In this document: piece by piece, positions 17,529-25,332 of the stretch | How the letters are laid out: the number at the start of each line of letters is the position of its first letter | How positions within the stretch are numbered: position 1 is the stretch's first letter | NCBI GenBank assembly: GCA_002412925.1 | Contig: DHVZ01000069.1 | Location: forward strand, 62,001 to 126,000 | DNA length: 64,000 nt | Direction: 5' to 3' | Origin: Anaerolineales bacterium UBA5195 | GTDB lineage: Bacteria; Chloroflexota; Anaerolineae; Anaerolineales; Villigracilaceae | Position numbers and translations under genes: made by a program | The notes under the pieces: generated by a model | Databases searched by the model: none | What the model saw: only the letters and a program-made list of their open reading frames with translations | What the model was told of the DNA's origin: nothing

Positions 17529-17822
17529 CTAATGATAATCAACGATTTCAACTTGATCCGGTCCGGAGTTTGTCCATAAGAAACAGATTCTATACTGATC
17601 ATTGATCCGAATACTATATTGACCTCTACGCTCTCCAGAAAGTTGTTCCAACCTATTGCCAGGTGGTATACGTAATTCGTCGAGCATTTCGACCGAGTCG
17701 AGCTGATCCAATTTACGAGAAACTATTCGCCAAAGAACATTCGGACAGGTTTGTCTGGCTTCACGGGAGCTGACGCCGTTGAAGAGATCCTCTGTGCCCT
17801 TGGTCCTGAAGCTCTGAATCAT
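17529..17822 (-). CDS. higB: HigB toxin (RelE-type mRNA interferase)
   Basis: A 97-residue RelE/HigB fold protein: IQSFRTKGTEDLF at the start, LRIPPGNRLEQLSGERRGQY and SIRINDQYRICFLW in the core, and a terminal His in VDYH. Such toxins cut mRNA on the ribosome and are blocked by HigA. A TATAAT box lies on the minus strand at 17848-17853 and an ATAG-N8-CTAT inverted repeat at 17832-17847, a possible HigA site. The pair fills most of the small segment between repeats B and C. Confidence 0.95.
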   Translation of the reverse strand: MIQSFRTKGTEDLFNGVSSREARQTCPNVLWRIVSRKLDQLDSVEMLDELRIPPGNRLEQLSGERRGQYSIRINDQYRICFLWTNSGPDQVEIVDYH

Positions 17823-17949
17823 TGATATATAATAGCACGGATACTATATTATAACAAGAGGTCTGCGCTGTAAATAAATCAGTATAAATGCAATACGCCC
17901 TGAATTAGGCACTCTCGCATGGAATATATGGAATATATAGAGCATATGT

Positions 17950-17999
17950 GTGCCCCCAAAGGGGCTACGCTATATATCGCTGTTAGGCTCTGAGAGGGT
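17950..17999 (-). repeat. tRNA-Glu 3'-half-like direct repeat, copy C
   Basis: A 50-base copy with one inserted base and three substitutions relative to A (ACGCTATATATCGCTGTTAG is retained). The flanking hairpin on its left is decayed to an imperfect CATATG-type repeat. It separates the higBA segment from the AbiE-like segment. Confidence 0.78.
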
Positions 18000-18068
18000 A
18001 CTGGAATAGATATGAAATTTTGCATTACGGCTCTTATAAACACGCGAGTTTATTTGTAAATCCTTCCG

Positions 18069-18119
18069 TTGCACCTAGATATTTTCACTGATATAATTAT
18101 TTTCAGCAAATGCTGAAAA
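18069..18119 (+). promoter_or_regulatory. Promoter and inverted repeat of the AbiE-like operon
   Basis: TTGCAC (18069-18074), a 17-base spacer and TATAAT (18092-18097) form a strong promoter. TTTTCAGCA and its complement (18100-18108, 18111-18119) overlap the predicted start site and the first ATG. AbiEi antitoxins are known to bind inverted repeats in their own promoter, so this is a candidate autoregulatory site. Confidence 0.65.
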
Positions 18120-19162
18120 GGTTATATACAATGAAAACCTATCAAAAAGATATTTCCCAGGCATTGCAGGACTGTTTAAAACAAATCCCATTTGTCGATG
18201 TCATTTCCATCCAGCCGAATCTGGATTTGCCAGGCCTGAGCGCTACCCTATTGGCGCAAGGCAGTCCATTCAAACTGTTGGTACGCTTCCAAAACAGTGG
18301 CCAGCCCAGATTGGCGCGCTTGGCCGTTTATGAATTGAAAGTAGCATTGTCAGAGTCGGCTGATGTTTATGGGGTTTTTAGCGCTCCCTACATTTCGCCA
18401 CAGGCCGCAGCAATTTGCCGGGAGGCGGGCATCGGGTATTTTGACCTGGCCGGAAATTGTTATTTGTCGTTTTGTGGGGTTTATATCCACAAGGAAGGTT
18501 CAACCAATCCTTTTAGTGAAAAGCGTGACCTGCGCTCGCTTTACTCACCCAAAGCCGAGCGGATTTTGCGCGTTTTGTTGACTGCGCCAAAACGGGTTTG
18601 GAAAACCCAGGAACTGGCGCAAGCCGCGCAGGTCAGTCTGGGGCAGGTCGCTAATGTCAAGAAACTGCTGGCTGATCGCGAATGGTTGAAAACCGACTCC
18701 GCCGGTATGAACTTGAGTAATCCATCTGCTTTGCTGGACGAATGGGCCAAGCGCTTCGATTTTCGCCGCAACCAGGTGACTGAGTATTACACACTGGCTG
18801 ACGTGGCCGAGGCTGAAGTTCAGTTCAGTGAAGCCTGTCAGCGACTTGGTTTTTCTTATGCGCTCACCAGCTTCTCAGCAGCCAGCCGCATCGCACCGAT
18901 GGTGCGCTATCAGCGCATGTCGGCATATGTAAACGGGGAGATAGAACTACTTGCAGCCACGTTAAACTGGAAACCCGTCAGCAGCGGTGCAAATGTTGGA
19001 CTGTTAATCCCTTACGATGATGGTGTTTTCTATGGTGCTACAAATATTGGCGGTTCACAGATTGCCGGGTTGGTACAAACCTACCTGGACCTGCAAAATT
19101 CACGCGGGCGCGGTCAGGAAGCCGCTGAGGCTGTACGCAAGGAGCTGGAAAAGTCGTGGTAA
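18110..19162 (+). CDS. AbiEi-like antitoxin/regulator with winged helix
   Basis: A 350-residue protein with an N-terminal nuclease-fold-like region (LLVRFQNSGQPRLARLAVYE, EAGIGYFDLAGNCYL). A winged helix at about 147-195 (AERILRVLLTAP, WKTQELAQAAQVSLGQVAN) and a C-terminal domain follow. The arrangement and the nucleotidyltransferase partner downstream fit a type IV AbiEi antitoxin family member. It is longer than typical AbiEi proteins, so it may be a distinct branch. The start is the first ATG after the promoter; Met8 is an alternative. The stop overlaps the next start. Confidence 0.72.
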   Translation: MLKRLYTMKTYQKDISQALQDCLKQIPFVDVISIQPNLDLPGLSATLLAQGSPFKLLVRFQNSGQPRLARLAVYELKVALSESADVYGVFSAPYISPQAAAICREAGIGYFDLAGNCYLSFCGVYIHKEGSTNPFSEKRDLRSLYSPKAERILRVLLTAPKRVWKTQELAQAAQVSLGQVANVKKLLADREWLKTDSAGMNLSNPSALLDEWAKRFDFRRNQVTEYYTLADVAEAEVQFSEACQRLGFSYALTSFSAASRIAPMVRYQRMSAYVNGEIELLAATLNWKPVSSGANVGLLIPYDDGVFYGATNIGGSQIAGLVQTYLDLQNSRGRGQEAAEAVRKELEKSW

Positions 19163-19989
19163 CCAAACGAACCGATTACACCGCCGATGCGGTGGAAGCC
19201 GCGCGCAGTGTCATGCTTGAATTATCGCGTGTTTTGGGCGAATACCAGAACGATATGGTCATTGTCGGTGGTTGGGTACCAGAATTATTGATCGAGAATG
19301 CGCCACGCGCCCACATCGGCAGCTTGGATGTAGACGTTGCGCTCAATCATCGTACCCTGCACGAAGTAGGCTATAAAACCATCTTGCAACTTTTACTTTC
19401 GCATGGTTATCGCCAGTCCGAACAGCCTTTTATCTTTTTCCGTACAGTAGAGGTTGGCGGACATCAGATTGAGGTCGAAATAGATTTTTTGGCCGGTGAA
19501 TATTCGGGGACAGCGCGTGGACATCGAACTCAGCGTGTTCAAGATATGCGTCCACGCAAAGCACGTGGCTGCGATCTGGCGCTCTCACTGGCCACCGAAA
19601 TCCATATAAGTGGCACACTCCCAGGCGGAGCAAAAGACACGGCTACCCTGCGGGTGGCCTCCATAGTGCCATTTCTGGTGATGAAAGCAATGGCCTTGGC
19701 TTCAAGACTGATGGAAAAGGATGCCTGGGATATTTATTATTGCATCCGCTATTATCCGGGCGGAATTGAAAAATTGGTTGAAGAATTTACGCCTCACCTG
19801 GCAAATAAGCTCGTGCAAGAAGCCATAGCCAATATCGCTGAGAAGTTTGCATCTCCTGCACATGTCGGCCCCACTCATGTGGCTGACTTTGATGACATAA
19901 CCAACCCGGAAGATCGCGCAATTGTGCAACGGGATGCTTTTGAACGTGTTCAGGCTCTGCTTATCAGGCTGCAAGCGAGTAACCCATGA
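19156..19989 (+). CDS. AbiEii-like nucleotidyltransferase (putative toxin)
   Basis: A 277-residue protein with a nucleotidyltransferase fold. GGW (38-40) and DVD (58-60, in SLDVDVALN) supply the metal-binding core, with a further acidic strand at IEVEIDFL. AbiEii toxins of this fold transfer nucleotides, in some cases to tRNA, and halt growth. It starts with GTG inside the end of the previous gene, and its stop overlaps the next ATG (ATGA), so three genes are coupled. An antibiotic-type or other nucleotidyltransferase remains possible. Confidence 0.75.
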   Translation: MVTKRTDYTADAVEAARSVMLELSRVLGEYQNDMVIVGGWVPELLIENAPRAHIGSLDVDVALNHRTLHEVGYKTILQLLLSHGYRQSEQPFIFFRTVEVGGHQIEVEIDFLAGEYSGTARGHRTQRVQDMRPRKARGCDLALSLATEIHISGTLPGGAKDTATLRVASIVPFLVMKAMALASRLMEKDAWDIYYCIRYYPGGIEKLVEEFTPHLANKLVQEAIANIAEKFASPAHVGPTHVADFDDITNPEDRAIVQRDAFERVQALLIRLQASNP

Positions 19990-21098
19990 GCGAATACCAA
20001 TACTACGAATGGCAAACGATTGACCGCCCACTCAGTTCCAGTGAGCGGGAGGCTGTTTCCAGGCTTTCGAGCCACATGGAAACAGTCACATCCACCCAGG
20101 CAATTGTTTCTTACTCCTGGGGAGATTTCAAGCATGATCCACGCCATGTGTTGCTGCAATATTTCGATGCTCATCTCTACCTGGCGAACTGGGGCACGCG
20201 CAGGCTCTTGTTCCGCTTCCCAAAATCCGTGATTGACCCGCAAGCCATCCTGCCTTACTGCCGAGAAAATTTTCTCTCCCTTGAGTTGGAAGGCGGCTAT
20301 TACCTCCTTGAGTTTTCACCCGAAGAAGATGAACCGGACGGTATGTGGGTGGAAGCGGAAGGCGACCTCGGCAAATTGATCCCCATCCGCGAACAGATCA
20401 TGCAGGGCGATTACCGCGCGCTTTATCTGAGCTGGCTGAAAGCCATCTCCATGGAAGACCCGGAGGAAGACAATCCGGAAACAGAACCACCCATCCCGGC
20501 CGGGTTGGGTAAACTGAACAGCAGTCACCAAGCATTTATCGAGTTCTTTGATCTGGATGAGCACCTGGTCAAAGCCGCGGCCAAGGCCAGCCCAGAGCTT
20601 CAACCCGCATCTATTGCGCCACTGGAAAAAGCACTACTCCAACTGACCCGCAAGGAATGTGTCACCTTCCTGCGCCAGGTGCTGAACAACGAGCCGCAGG
20701 TGCGCCTATCCTTGCAAAAACGGCTAGAACAATTGACGGACGTCAAACCCGTGAACGTTGGACAGGGTCAACGTTTGGCCGGGCAATTGTTCAAAGAAGC
20801 CGAGCAGATAGAGCAGGAAGACTTGCGCCGGCAGAAAGCCGAAGCTGAACGAAAGCGCATCCAAGGATTGCTCGATCTGGCTGGACGTGAAGAAGCTACC
20901 TGGCGTTGGGTCGAGAGCCTGATCGGGCAAAAACAGGCCAAACCTTATGATGAAGCCACACAACTGCTAGTCAAGTTGCGTGAGTTGGCGATTTACCAGA
21001 GACAGCTTCCAAAATTTCAGGAACGATTTTCAGCCATCAAAGAGAAGTACAGCAGTCGGCCCTCCTTGATGGAAAGGTTCAAGCGCGCCGGGCTGTAA
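19986..21098 (+). CDS. Uncharacterised protein coupled to the AbiE-like pair
   Basis: The 370-residue product is not recognised. The N-terminal half (about 1-150) is rich in aromatic beta-type sequence (VSYSWGDFKHDP, YFDAHLYLANWGTRRLLFRF, LELEGGYYLLEF). The C-terminal half (about 215-365) is charged and helical, with a likely coiled coil around 265-300 (AEQIEQEDLRRQKAEAERKR). No signal peptide or membrane segment is seen. Its ATG overlaps the nucleotidyltransferase stop, so it is probably made together with the toxin-antitoxin proteins. Confidence 0.8.
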   Translation: MSEYQYYEWQTIDRPLSSSEREAVSRLSSHMETVTSTQAIVSYSWGDFKHDPRHVLLQYFDAHLYLANWGTRRLLFRFPKSVIDPQAILPYCRENFLSLELEGGYYLLEFSPEEDEPDGMWVEAEGDLGKLIPIREQIMQGDYRALYLSWLKAISMEDPEEDNPETEPPIPAGLGKLNSSHQAFIEFFDLDEHLVKAAAKASPELQPASIAPLEKALLQLTRKECVTFLRQVLNNEPQVRLSLQKRLEQLTDVKPVNVGQGQRLAGQLFKEAEQIEQEDLRRQKAEAERKRIQGLLDLAGREEATWRWVESLIGQKQAKPYDEATQLLVKLRELAIYQRQLPKFQERFSAIKEKYSSRPSLMERFKRAGL

Positions 21099-21114
21099 AA
21101 TCAGGAAAATCCCC

Positions 21115-21687
21115 ATGCCATTCACTTACACCAACCACAAAGGCTTCACCTACTATCTGTGCCAGGCAACTACCAAAACCGGTAAAACGCGCTACTATTT
21201 TGCGCGCGAGCCAAAAGATACAACGGTCGAAAAGATTCCGGTTGGCTACCAGGTTGAAGAAAGCGTCAATGGCGTGGTTTCAGTGGTAAAAGCCAGTCCC
21301 AAACTGGTCTCGCCCGAAGAACTGGCAGTCGTTGAAGCTGCCTTGAAAAAGCTGTCCAAGAGTCACAAATATCGGGCGAGGATCAAGAATAAACAGATCA
21401 TTATCTACGAGAGCCGCGGCGCGGATTTCGGCGAGATGCTGGCTGGTATCGGTTGGAGTATGCCCGCAAGCATTGGCCGGGAATTTGAGGAGCGCCACGC
21501 TCAATTTAGCCCGATCATGCGCTTTATCCTGGAAGAACCCGAAGAACGCATCTTTTCCCCACAACGCTGGTGTTTTCGCGGCAGCATTGATGATTGGATT
21601 AATCTTCAATGCCCCGCTAAAATTGAAGTGTTGGCCAAAAAGCTGCTGCCCACACTCGGCACGGATGTTTTTTTCGAACTTTACTGA
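21115..21687 (+). CDS. Conserved protein of unknown function
   Basis: A 190-residue soluble protein. The start, GFTYYLCQATTKTGKTRYYF followed by IPVGYQVEESVNGVVSV, has the look of a conserved family seen in multicellular bacteria, but I do not know its function. The C-terminal half contains QRWCFRGSIDDWINL. It is 16 bases after the 370-residue gene and runs straight into the next pair, so it is part of the same block. Confidence 0.8.
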   Translation: MPFTYTNHKGFTYYLCQATTKTGKTRYYFAREPKDTTVEKIPVGYQVEESVNGVVSVVKASPKLVSPEELAVVEAALKKLSKSHKYRARIKNKQIIIYESRGADFGEMLAGIGWSMPASIGREFEERHAQFSPIMRFILEEPEERIFSPQRWCFRGSIDDWINLQCPAKIEVLAKKLLPTLGTDVFFELY

Positions 21688-21698
21688 GGAGAGTGAAG

Positions 21699-22127
21699 AT
21701 GACCCCACGCAGTGGTACCTGGGTCTATGACCCTGGCTCTGGCGGTATAAAGGTCCCGCCCAAAGTGCAGGCGGATGTCACCAAACGTATCAACCAAGTG
21801 GCCGAAGAAAATTACAAAGGCCGCTACATCCGCCTCGATATCCGTTTTAAATCCCAATTCTGTTACATCGATGCGTTTGTCGAACCACATCTTGCCGAGG
21901 GCTGGCCACCACCGGGCTGGGATGAGACCCGTGAAGAAGCTCTTGAGCGGATGCGCAGTACGCCCCTGCACCTGTGCCGGTTGCGCTTTTTTGGGAATGA
22001 TGAATGGGGCTTTGCTTTTTATACCTACAGCCAGGAGAAGTACGAGCTGAGCATCTATCCCAACGGAGAATTTACTGGCAAGCCCGAAGATGCCTTTCTG
22101 GCAGCCGCGATGTATTTGGAAGATTAG
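21699..22127 (+). CDS. Small uncharacterised protein, first of two tandem paralogs
   Basis: A 142-residue soluble protein starting at an ATG with GAGGAG 6 bases upstream; a GTG at 21693 is less likely because it overlaps the ribosome site. Motifs are YIRLDIRFKSQFCYIDAFVE, LCRLRFFGNDEWGFAFYTYS and EDAFLAAAMYL. The order of Ile/Leu-rich strand, CRL strand, W-x-FA-x-Y strand and Gly-x-x-x-Ala tail is repeated in the next gene. Function is unknown. Confidence 0.8.
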   Translation: MTPRSGTWVYDPGSGGIKVPPKVQADVTKRINQVAEENYKGRYIRLDIRFKSQFCYIDAFVEPHLAEGWPPPGWDETREEALERMRSTPLHLCRLRFFGNDEWGFAFYTYSQEKYELSIYPNGEFTGKPEDAFLAAAMYLED

Positions 22128-22138
22128 GAGAGTGACTT

Positions 22139-22507
22139 ATGCCAAGAGGCCCTGCAATTCCACTGGAAATCCAGGCTGAAGTTCAGAGACTGGTGGAAGA
22201 GTTCAACCACAAGAACTTTTCAAAAGCCAGCCCGCTGTCAAAGTTGATCCTGGGGATAAACCTGAAAAGTGGTTTTGCTGCCCGTTTCAAGGGTAAGTTT
22301 CTTTATCTGGATCGCATTGAACGCGGCCGCCCATCGCCCATTTGCCGGCTAACCTGGATTGGCTCAATGGATAAATGGGAGTTCGCGATCTACAAATACT
22401 CGGATAACCATTATGATCCTGAAGAATGGTTTTTCCCGGGTGCAGAAAAAGTGGATGGCACTGTCACCGGAGCGATGGCCGCCGGGATGGCAGCCTATCC
22501 TATTTGA
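22139..22507 (+). CDS. Small uncharacterised protein, second of two tandem paralogs
   Basis: A 122-residue protein whose core aligns with its upstream neighbour: ILGINLKSGFAARFKGKFLY, ICRLTWIGSMDKWEFAIYKY and a VTGAMAAGMAAY tail. It is 11 bases after the first paralog. No catalytic motif is visible. It closes the block between repeat C and fragment D. Confidence 0.8.
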   Translation: MPRGPAIPLEIQAEVQRLVEEFNHKNFSKASPLSKLILGINLKSGFAARFKGKFLYLDRIERGRPSPICRLTWIGSMDKWEFAIYKYSDNHYDPEEWFFPGAEKVDGTVTGAMAAGMAAYPI

Positions 22508-22579
22508 TCAATGCGTCGTAGGTGGGGATTTCCACATAGTTCGGACAAAATTTGCCAGACAAGATATTCCGATGACAGA

Positions 22580-22597
22580 ATAGGCTTTGAGAGGGTA
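22580..22597 (-). repeat. Short tRNA-Glu-like fragment D
   Basis: ATAGGCTTTGAGAGGGTA matches the right-hand end of repeats A-C (TTAGGCNTTGAGAGGGT) and the tRNA anticodon arm. It lies directly left of the terminator of the intact tRNA-Glu and marks the right border of the AbiE-like segment. Confidence 0.55.
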
Positions 22598-22604
22598 GAT
22601 CTCA

Positions 22605-22650
22605 AAATAAAAATCATGAGAGGCTGGTCAAAACCAGCCTCTCATGATTT
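22605..22650 (-). terminator. Intrinsic terminator of tRNA-Glu
   Basis: A perfect 18-bp stem (22611-22628 with 22633-22650) has a 4-base loop and is followed on the minus strand by TTTTTATTTT. It starts 17 bases after the tRNA 3' end. Confidence 0.9.
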
Positions 22651-22667
22651 ACCAGCGATATATAAAG

Positions 22668-22740
22668 TGCCCCCAAGCGGACTCGAACCGCTGTTTGGGC
22701 CTTGAGAGGGCCCCGTCCTGGGCCACTAGACGATGGGGGC
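22668..22740 (-). tRNA. tRNA-Glu (anticodon CUC)
   Basis: The 73-base sequence folds as a full cloverleaf. The acceptor GCCCCCA pairs with TGGGGGC, with discriminator A. The anticodon stem GGGCC/GGCCC carries the loop CTCTCAA, anticodon CTC. The T-stem AGCGG/CCGCT carries the loop TTCGAGT. CCA is not encoded. It is the only intact copy; repeats A-D to its left are partial. Confidence 0.95.
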
Positions 22741-22796
22741 AGGGCTTGCCTTTTTCTTTGGAATTGACGAAGGGTGTCGAAGGCAAAGCGGGCTGT

Positions 22797-22825
22797 ATTT
22801 TATCATCTGACTATTGAATAGTCAA
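22797..22825 (-). promoter_or_regulatory. tRNA-Glu promoter
   Basis: On the minus strand TTGACT (22820-22825), a 17-base spacer and TAAAAT (22797-22802) lie about 57 bases before the mature tRNA 5' end. Confidence 0.75.
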
Positions 22826-22914
22826 TCAAGCATTTCATCAAGCATTTCAAAAAACTTCTGATTTTCCAGTGTTTTCGTGGTCTTGCCGGGGCGATTCTCA
22901 AAGATGAGGCTGAT

Positions 22915-25332
22915 TCATTTTGCTCCGACTGCCTTGTCGCTGAATAGTTTGTCCCAGGTCTTGGGGCCGAGGTAGCCATCGGCTTCCAGGCCGTTACGTT
23001 CCTGGAAGCGGCGCACGGCGGAATCAGTCATCTTTCCAAAAATGCCATCTGGCGTGCCGACTTCAGTGTAACCGAGTTCGAACAGGCGCTCTTGCAGCAG
23101 AAGAACATCCTCGCCGCGCATGGGCGGATCGGCCAGGGACAGGGTCCGCGTTAGAACAGGCGGCGTGGGGGTGAAGGTGGCTGTCCGCAGGGGCGTGGCA
23201 GATGGAACTGGCGTCGCCGAGGGGATGGGGGTGGAGGTTGGCGGCAAGGTTGCGGTGGGGGTGGGCGGCGGGCTGAACGCGCCGCAGTGTGGGGCGGGCG
23301 GCGGTTCGGGCAACGCTTCCAGCGCGCCCTGGCGCCCCCAAAGGATTATTTCGCCGTCCTCGTTTCCGGCAGCCAGCAGGAAACCATCGGAGCTGAAGGC
23401 CAGGTTGCTGGTCAGATTGGATGGACTTTCAAGGCGGACAGAAGACGTAAACTGAGCCGCATCCAGCATTTCGATGCTTTTACCCGTCCGCACTGCCAGG
23501 GTGCAGCCATCGGGGTGGAGGGAGAGACTGGGCGGGTTTTTGAAATACACTTTGCGGATTTGTTCCTGAGGGCTAAGCTGCCAGACCTGGATATCGTTTC
23601 CCTGGGCGAAAATGACCTGGCTTTCATCGGGGCTGATCGATAAGGAGTTAATGGTGCTCAGGCTCGAAAATGATAGTTCAGTGAACGGCTCGCCGCCGGG
23701 CGCGCGCCAGACCGGGATTCGCCCGGCAATCGTCCCAGCCGCCAATGTGTCGCCGCGCAAGGCCAGGCTGGTCAGGGTAAACAGGTTGCTCCCTGGCCAG
23801 GCGGTCATTTCATGCTGTTGGGACACGTCCCAAACATGAATATCGTGGGAGTCGCCAACGACATAGAGCTGCCGAAGATCTTGGGGGTTGAAGGCCAGGT
23901 CGAAAACGCGGAATCCGGCCTGGAGCTCGAATTGCGGGGTGAAAATGGCGGAATCCAGCTTGAAAACAGCAATTGCCCCCGAGGCCTGCGCGACTGCCAG
24001 GCGCGCGCCATCGGGAGTGAAGGCCAGGGCGGTGACGGAATTGGCCTGCCACTCGGCGATTTTCTCGACGCGGGCGATATCCCACAGTTCGACCAGCCCA
24101 TTTTCGCGCGCAAGGGTCAGCAGGCGGCGTTCTGGGGCCGGGGAAAAAGCCACTTGAACCGGTGGTGAGGCTGTACCGGGAGTGGTCCATTCGTTCACCA
24201 GCGCGCCAGTGTTGATGTCCCAAACCTGGATGGCGCGTTTCGTCCAGATGGCAAGCTGATTCTTTGCCGCCGGGCTAAAGGTCATGCCCAGCCCCGCCGC
24301 TTTGGGCAGGGAACGGAGGCGGCTGCCGCCAAATGCGCTCCAGATTTCGACATCTCCGGCGGAGGTGACGGCCAGGCGGCTGCGGTCGGCGTTGACGGTG
24401 AAATCGCTGTAGCCGCGTCCGGCGCTATCACGGATGACGACACTCGAGCCCGCCGCGCTGGCGCTGGCCGGGAAAACACCTGCCTGGTAGTAGATGGTTT
24501 GGTAGTCATCGGCAGGGTAACTGCACACAACCAGCAAATTGCCCACTGGCTGCCTCTGGATTGCGCCGCGCACATCACACTCGTAAACCGGAGAGGGGAT
24601 GACTGCCGGGCGAAAGAGGGTGCGTTGGCCGCTGTGAGCCTCCCAGGCTTGCAGGTCACCAGCCTGACTGCCTGCCACTACCCATTGGCCATCGGCACTG
24701 AAAGCCAGATCTGAAATCGGGCCGCTGTTCAGGTCGGCGGGCAGGGCGCGGACGGGTTGGCCGGTCTGGACAGCGTACAGGCTGATCTCGCCACCCAGGG
24801 TTTCGGCCACGAAGCGCCCATCGGGAGTCAGGGCGGTCAGTCCGCCGCGCAGGTCGAGGCTGTGGATTTCGATGACTGCGCCAGTAGCAGCGTCCAGGTG
24901 CTGGAACTGGTTGCCGCTCAGCGCGTAGATTTGACTCCCATCGGGGCTGAAAACGAGTTGGGCGTAATCAGCTGGGACGTTCCACAGGCTTTGCCAGGTG
25001 GCAGTTTCAAACAGGTGCAGGTTCTTGCCGAGGTGTACCAGCAGGGCTTTGCCATCCGGCCGCCAGGTGACCTGGTGGATTTGCCCCAGGCGATTGTTTT
25101 GCAGGGTGGTTAGATGTTTCAGGCCCCAGGAAACAGAGGTTGTGGGGGCAGGTGTGGGAGGCCCAGATGTCAGGTGTGGAGGCGCCAGTGTCGGTTCGGC
25201 TGGTTTGACGGTAGCCAGGTTGAGGGGTGTTTGTTCCGCAGGCTGGGAGGTCGAGGTGGCGGGCACCCCCAGGGAACAGGCCAAAACTGCCAGCGTCAGA
25301 AATATCCCGATTCCCAATAAGCGCAGCTTCAT
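22915..25332 (-). CDS. WD40-like propeller lipoprotein with C-terminal peptidoglycan-binding domain
   Basis: An 805-residue envelope protein. The lipobox is LACS near residue 19. A Pro/Thr tether is followed by many WD40-type repeats (VTWRPDGKALLVHLG, AFSADGQWVVAGSQAGDLQAW, AFSSDGFLLAAGNEDGEIIL), enough for one or two propellers. A Pro/Thr-rich linker then leads to a PG_binding_1 domain (VLLLQERLFELGYTEVGTPD, TDSAVRRFQERNGLEADGYL). It is probably tethered at both membrane and wall. Its ATG overlaps the stop of the upstream lipoprotein gene. Confidence 0.9.
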   Translation of the reverse strand: MKLRLLGIGIFLTLAVLACSLGVPATSTSQPAEQTPLNLATVKPAEPTLAPPHLTSGPPTPAPTTSVSWGLKHLTTLQNNRLGQIHQVTWRPDGKALLVHLGKNLHLFETATWQSLWNVPADYAQLVFSPDGSQIYALSGNQFQHLDAATGAVIEIHSLDLRGGLTALTPDGRFVAETLGGEISLYAVQTGQPVRALPADLNSGPISDLAFSADGQWVVAGSQAGDLQAWEAHSGQRTLFRPAVIPSPVYECDVRGAIQRQPVGNLLVVCSYPADDYQTIYYQAGVFPASASAAGSSVVIRDSAGRGYSDFTVNADRSRLAVTSAGDVEIWSAFGGSRLRSLPKAAGLGMTFSPAAKNQLAIWTKRAIQVWDINTGALVNEWTTPGTASPPVQVAFSPAPERRLLTLARENGLVELWDIARVEKIAEWQANSVTALAFTPDGARLAVAQASGAIAVFKLDSAIFTPQFELQAGFRVFDLAFNPQDLRQLYVVGDSHDIHVWDVSQQHEMTAWPGSNLFTLTSLALRGDTLAAGTIAGRIPVWRAPGGEPFTELSFSSLSTINSLSISPDESQVIFAQGNDIQVWQLSPQEQIRKVYFKNPPSLSLHPDGCTLAVRTGKSIEMLDAAQFTSSVRLESPSNLTSNLAFSSDGFLLAAGNEDGEIILWGRQGALEALPEPPPAPHCGAFSPPPTPTATLPPTSTPIPSATPVPSATPLRTATFTPTPPVLTRTLSLADPPMRGEDVLLLQERLFELGYTEVGTPDGIFGKMTDSAVRRFQERNGLEADGYLGPKTWDKLFSDKAVGAK

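Noticed and set aside
10049..17999. Repeats A-C as integron attC sites, because each contains GTTAGGC, a good match to the attC R' core.
   Set aside because: No matching upstream core (RYYYAAC-type) and no long imperfect palindrome ending at GTTAGGC were found within about 100 bases. The similarity continues past the core into tRNA-like sequence, and no integron integrase is present.
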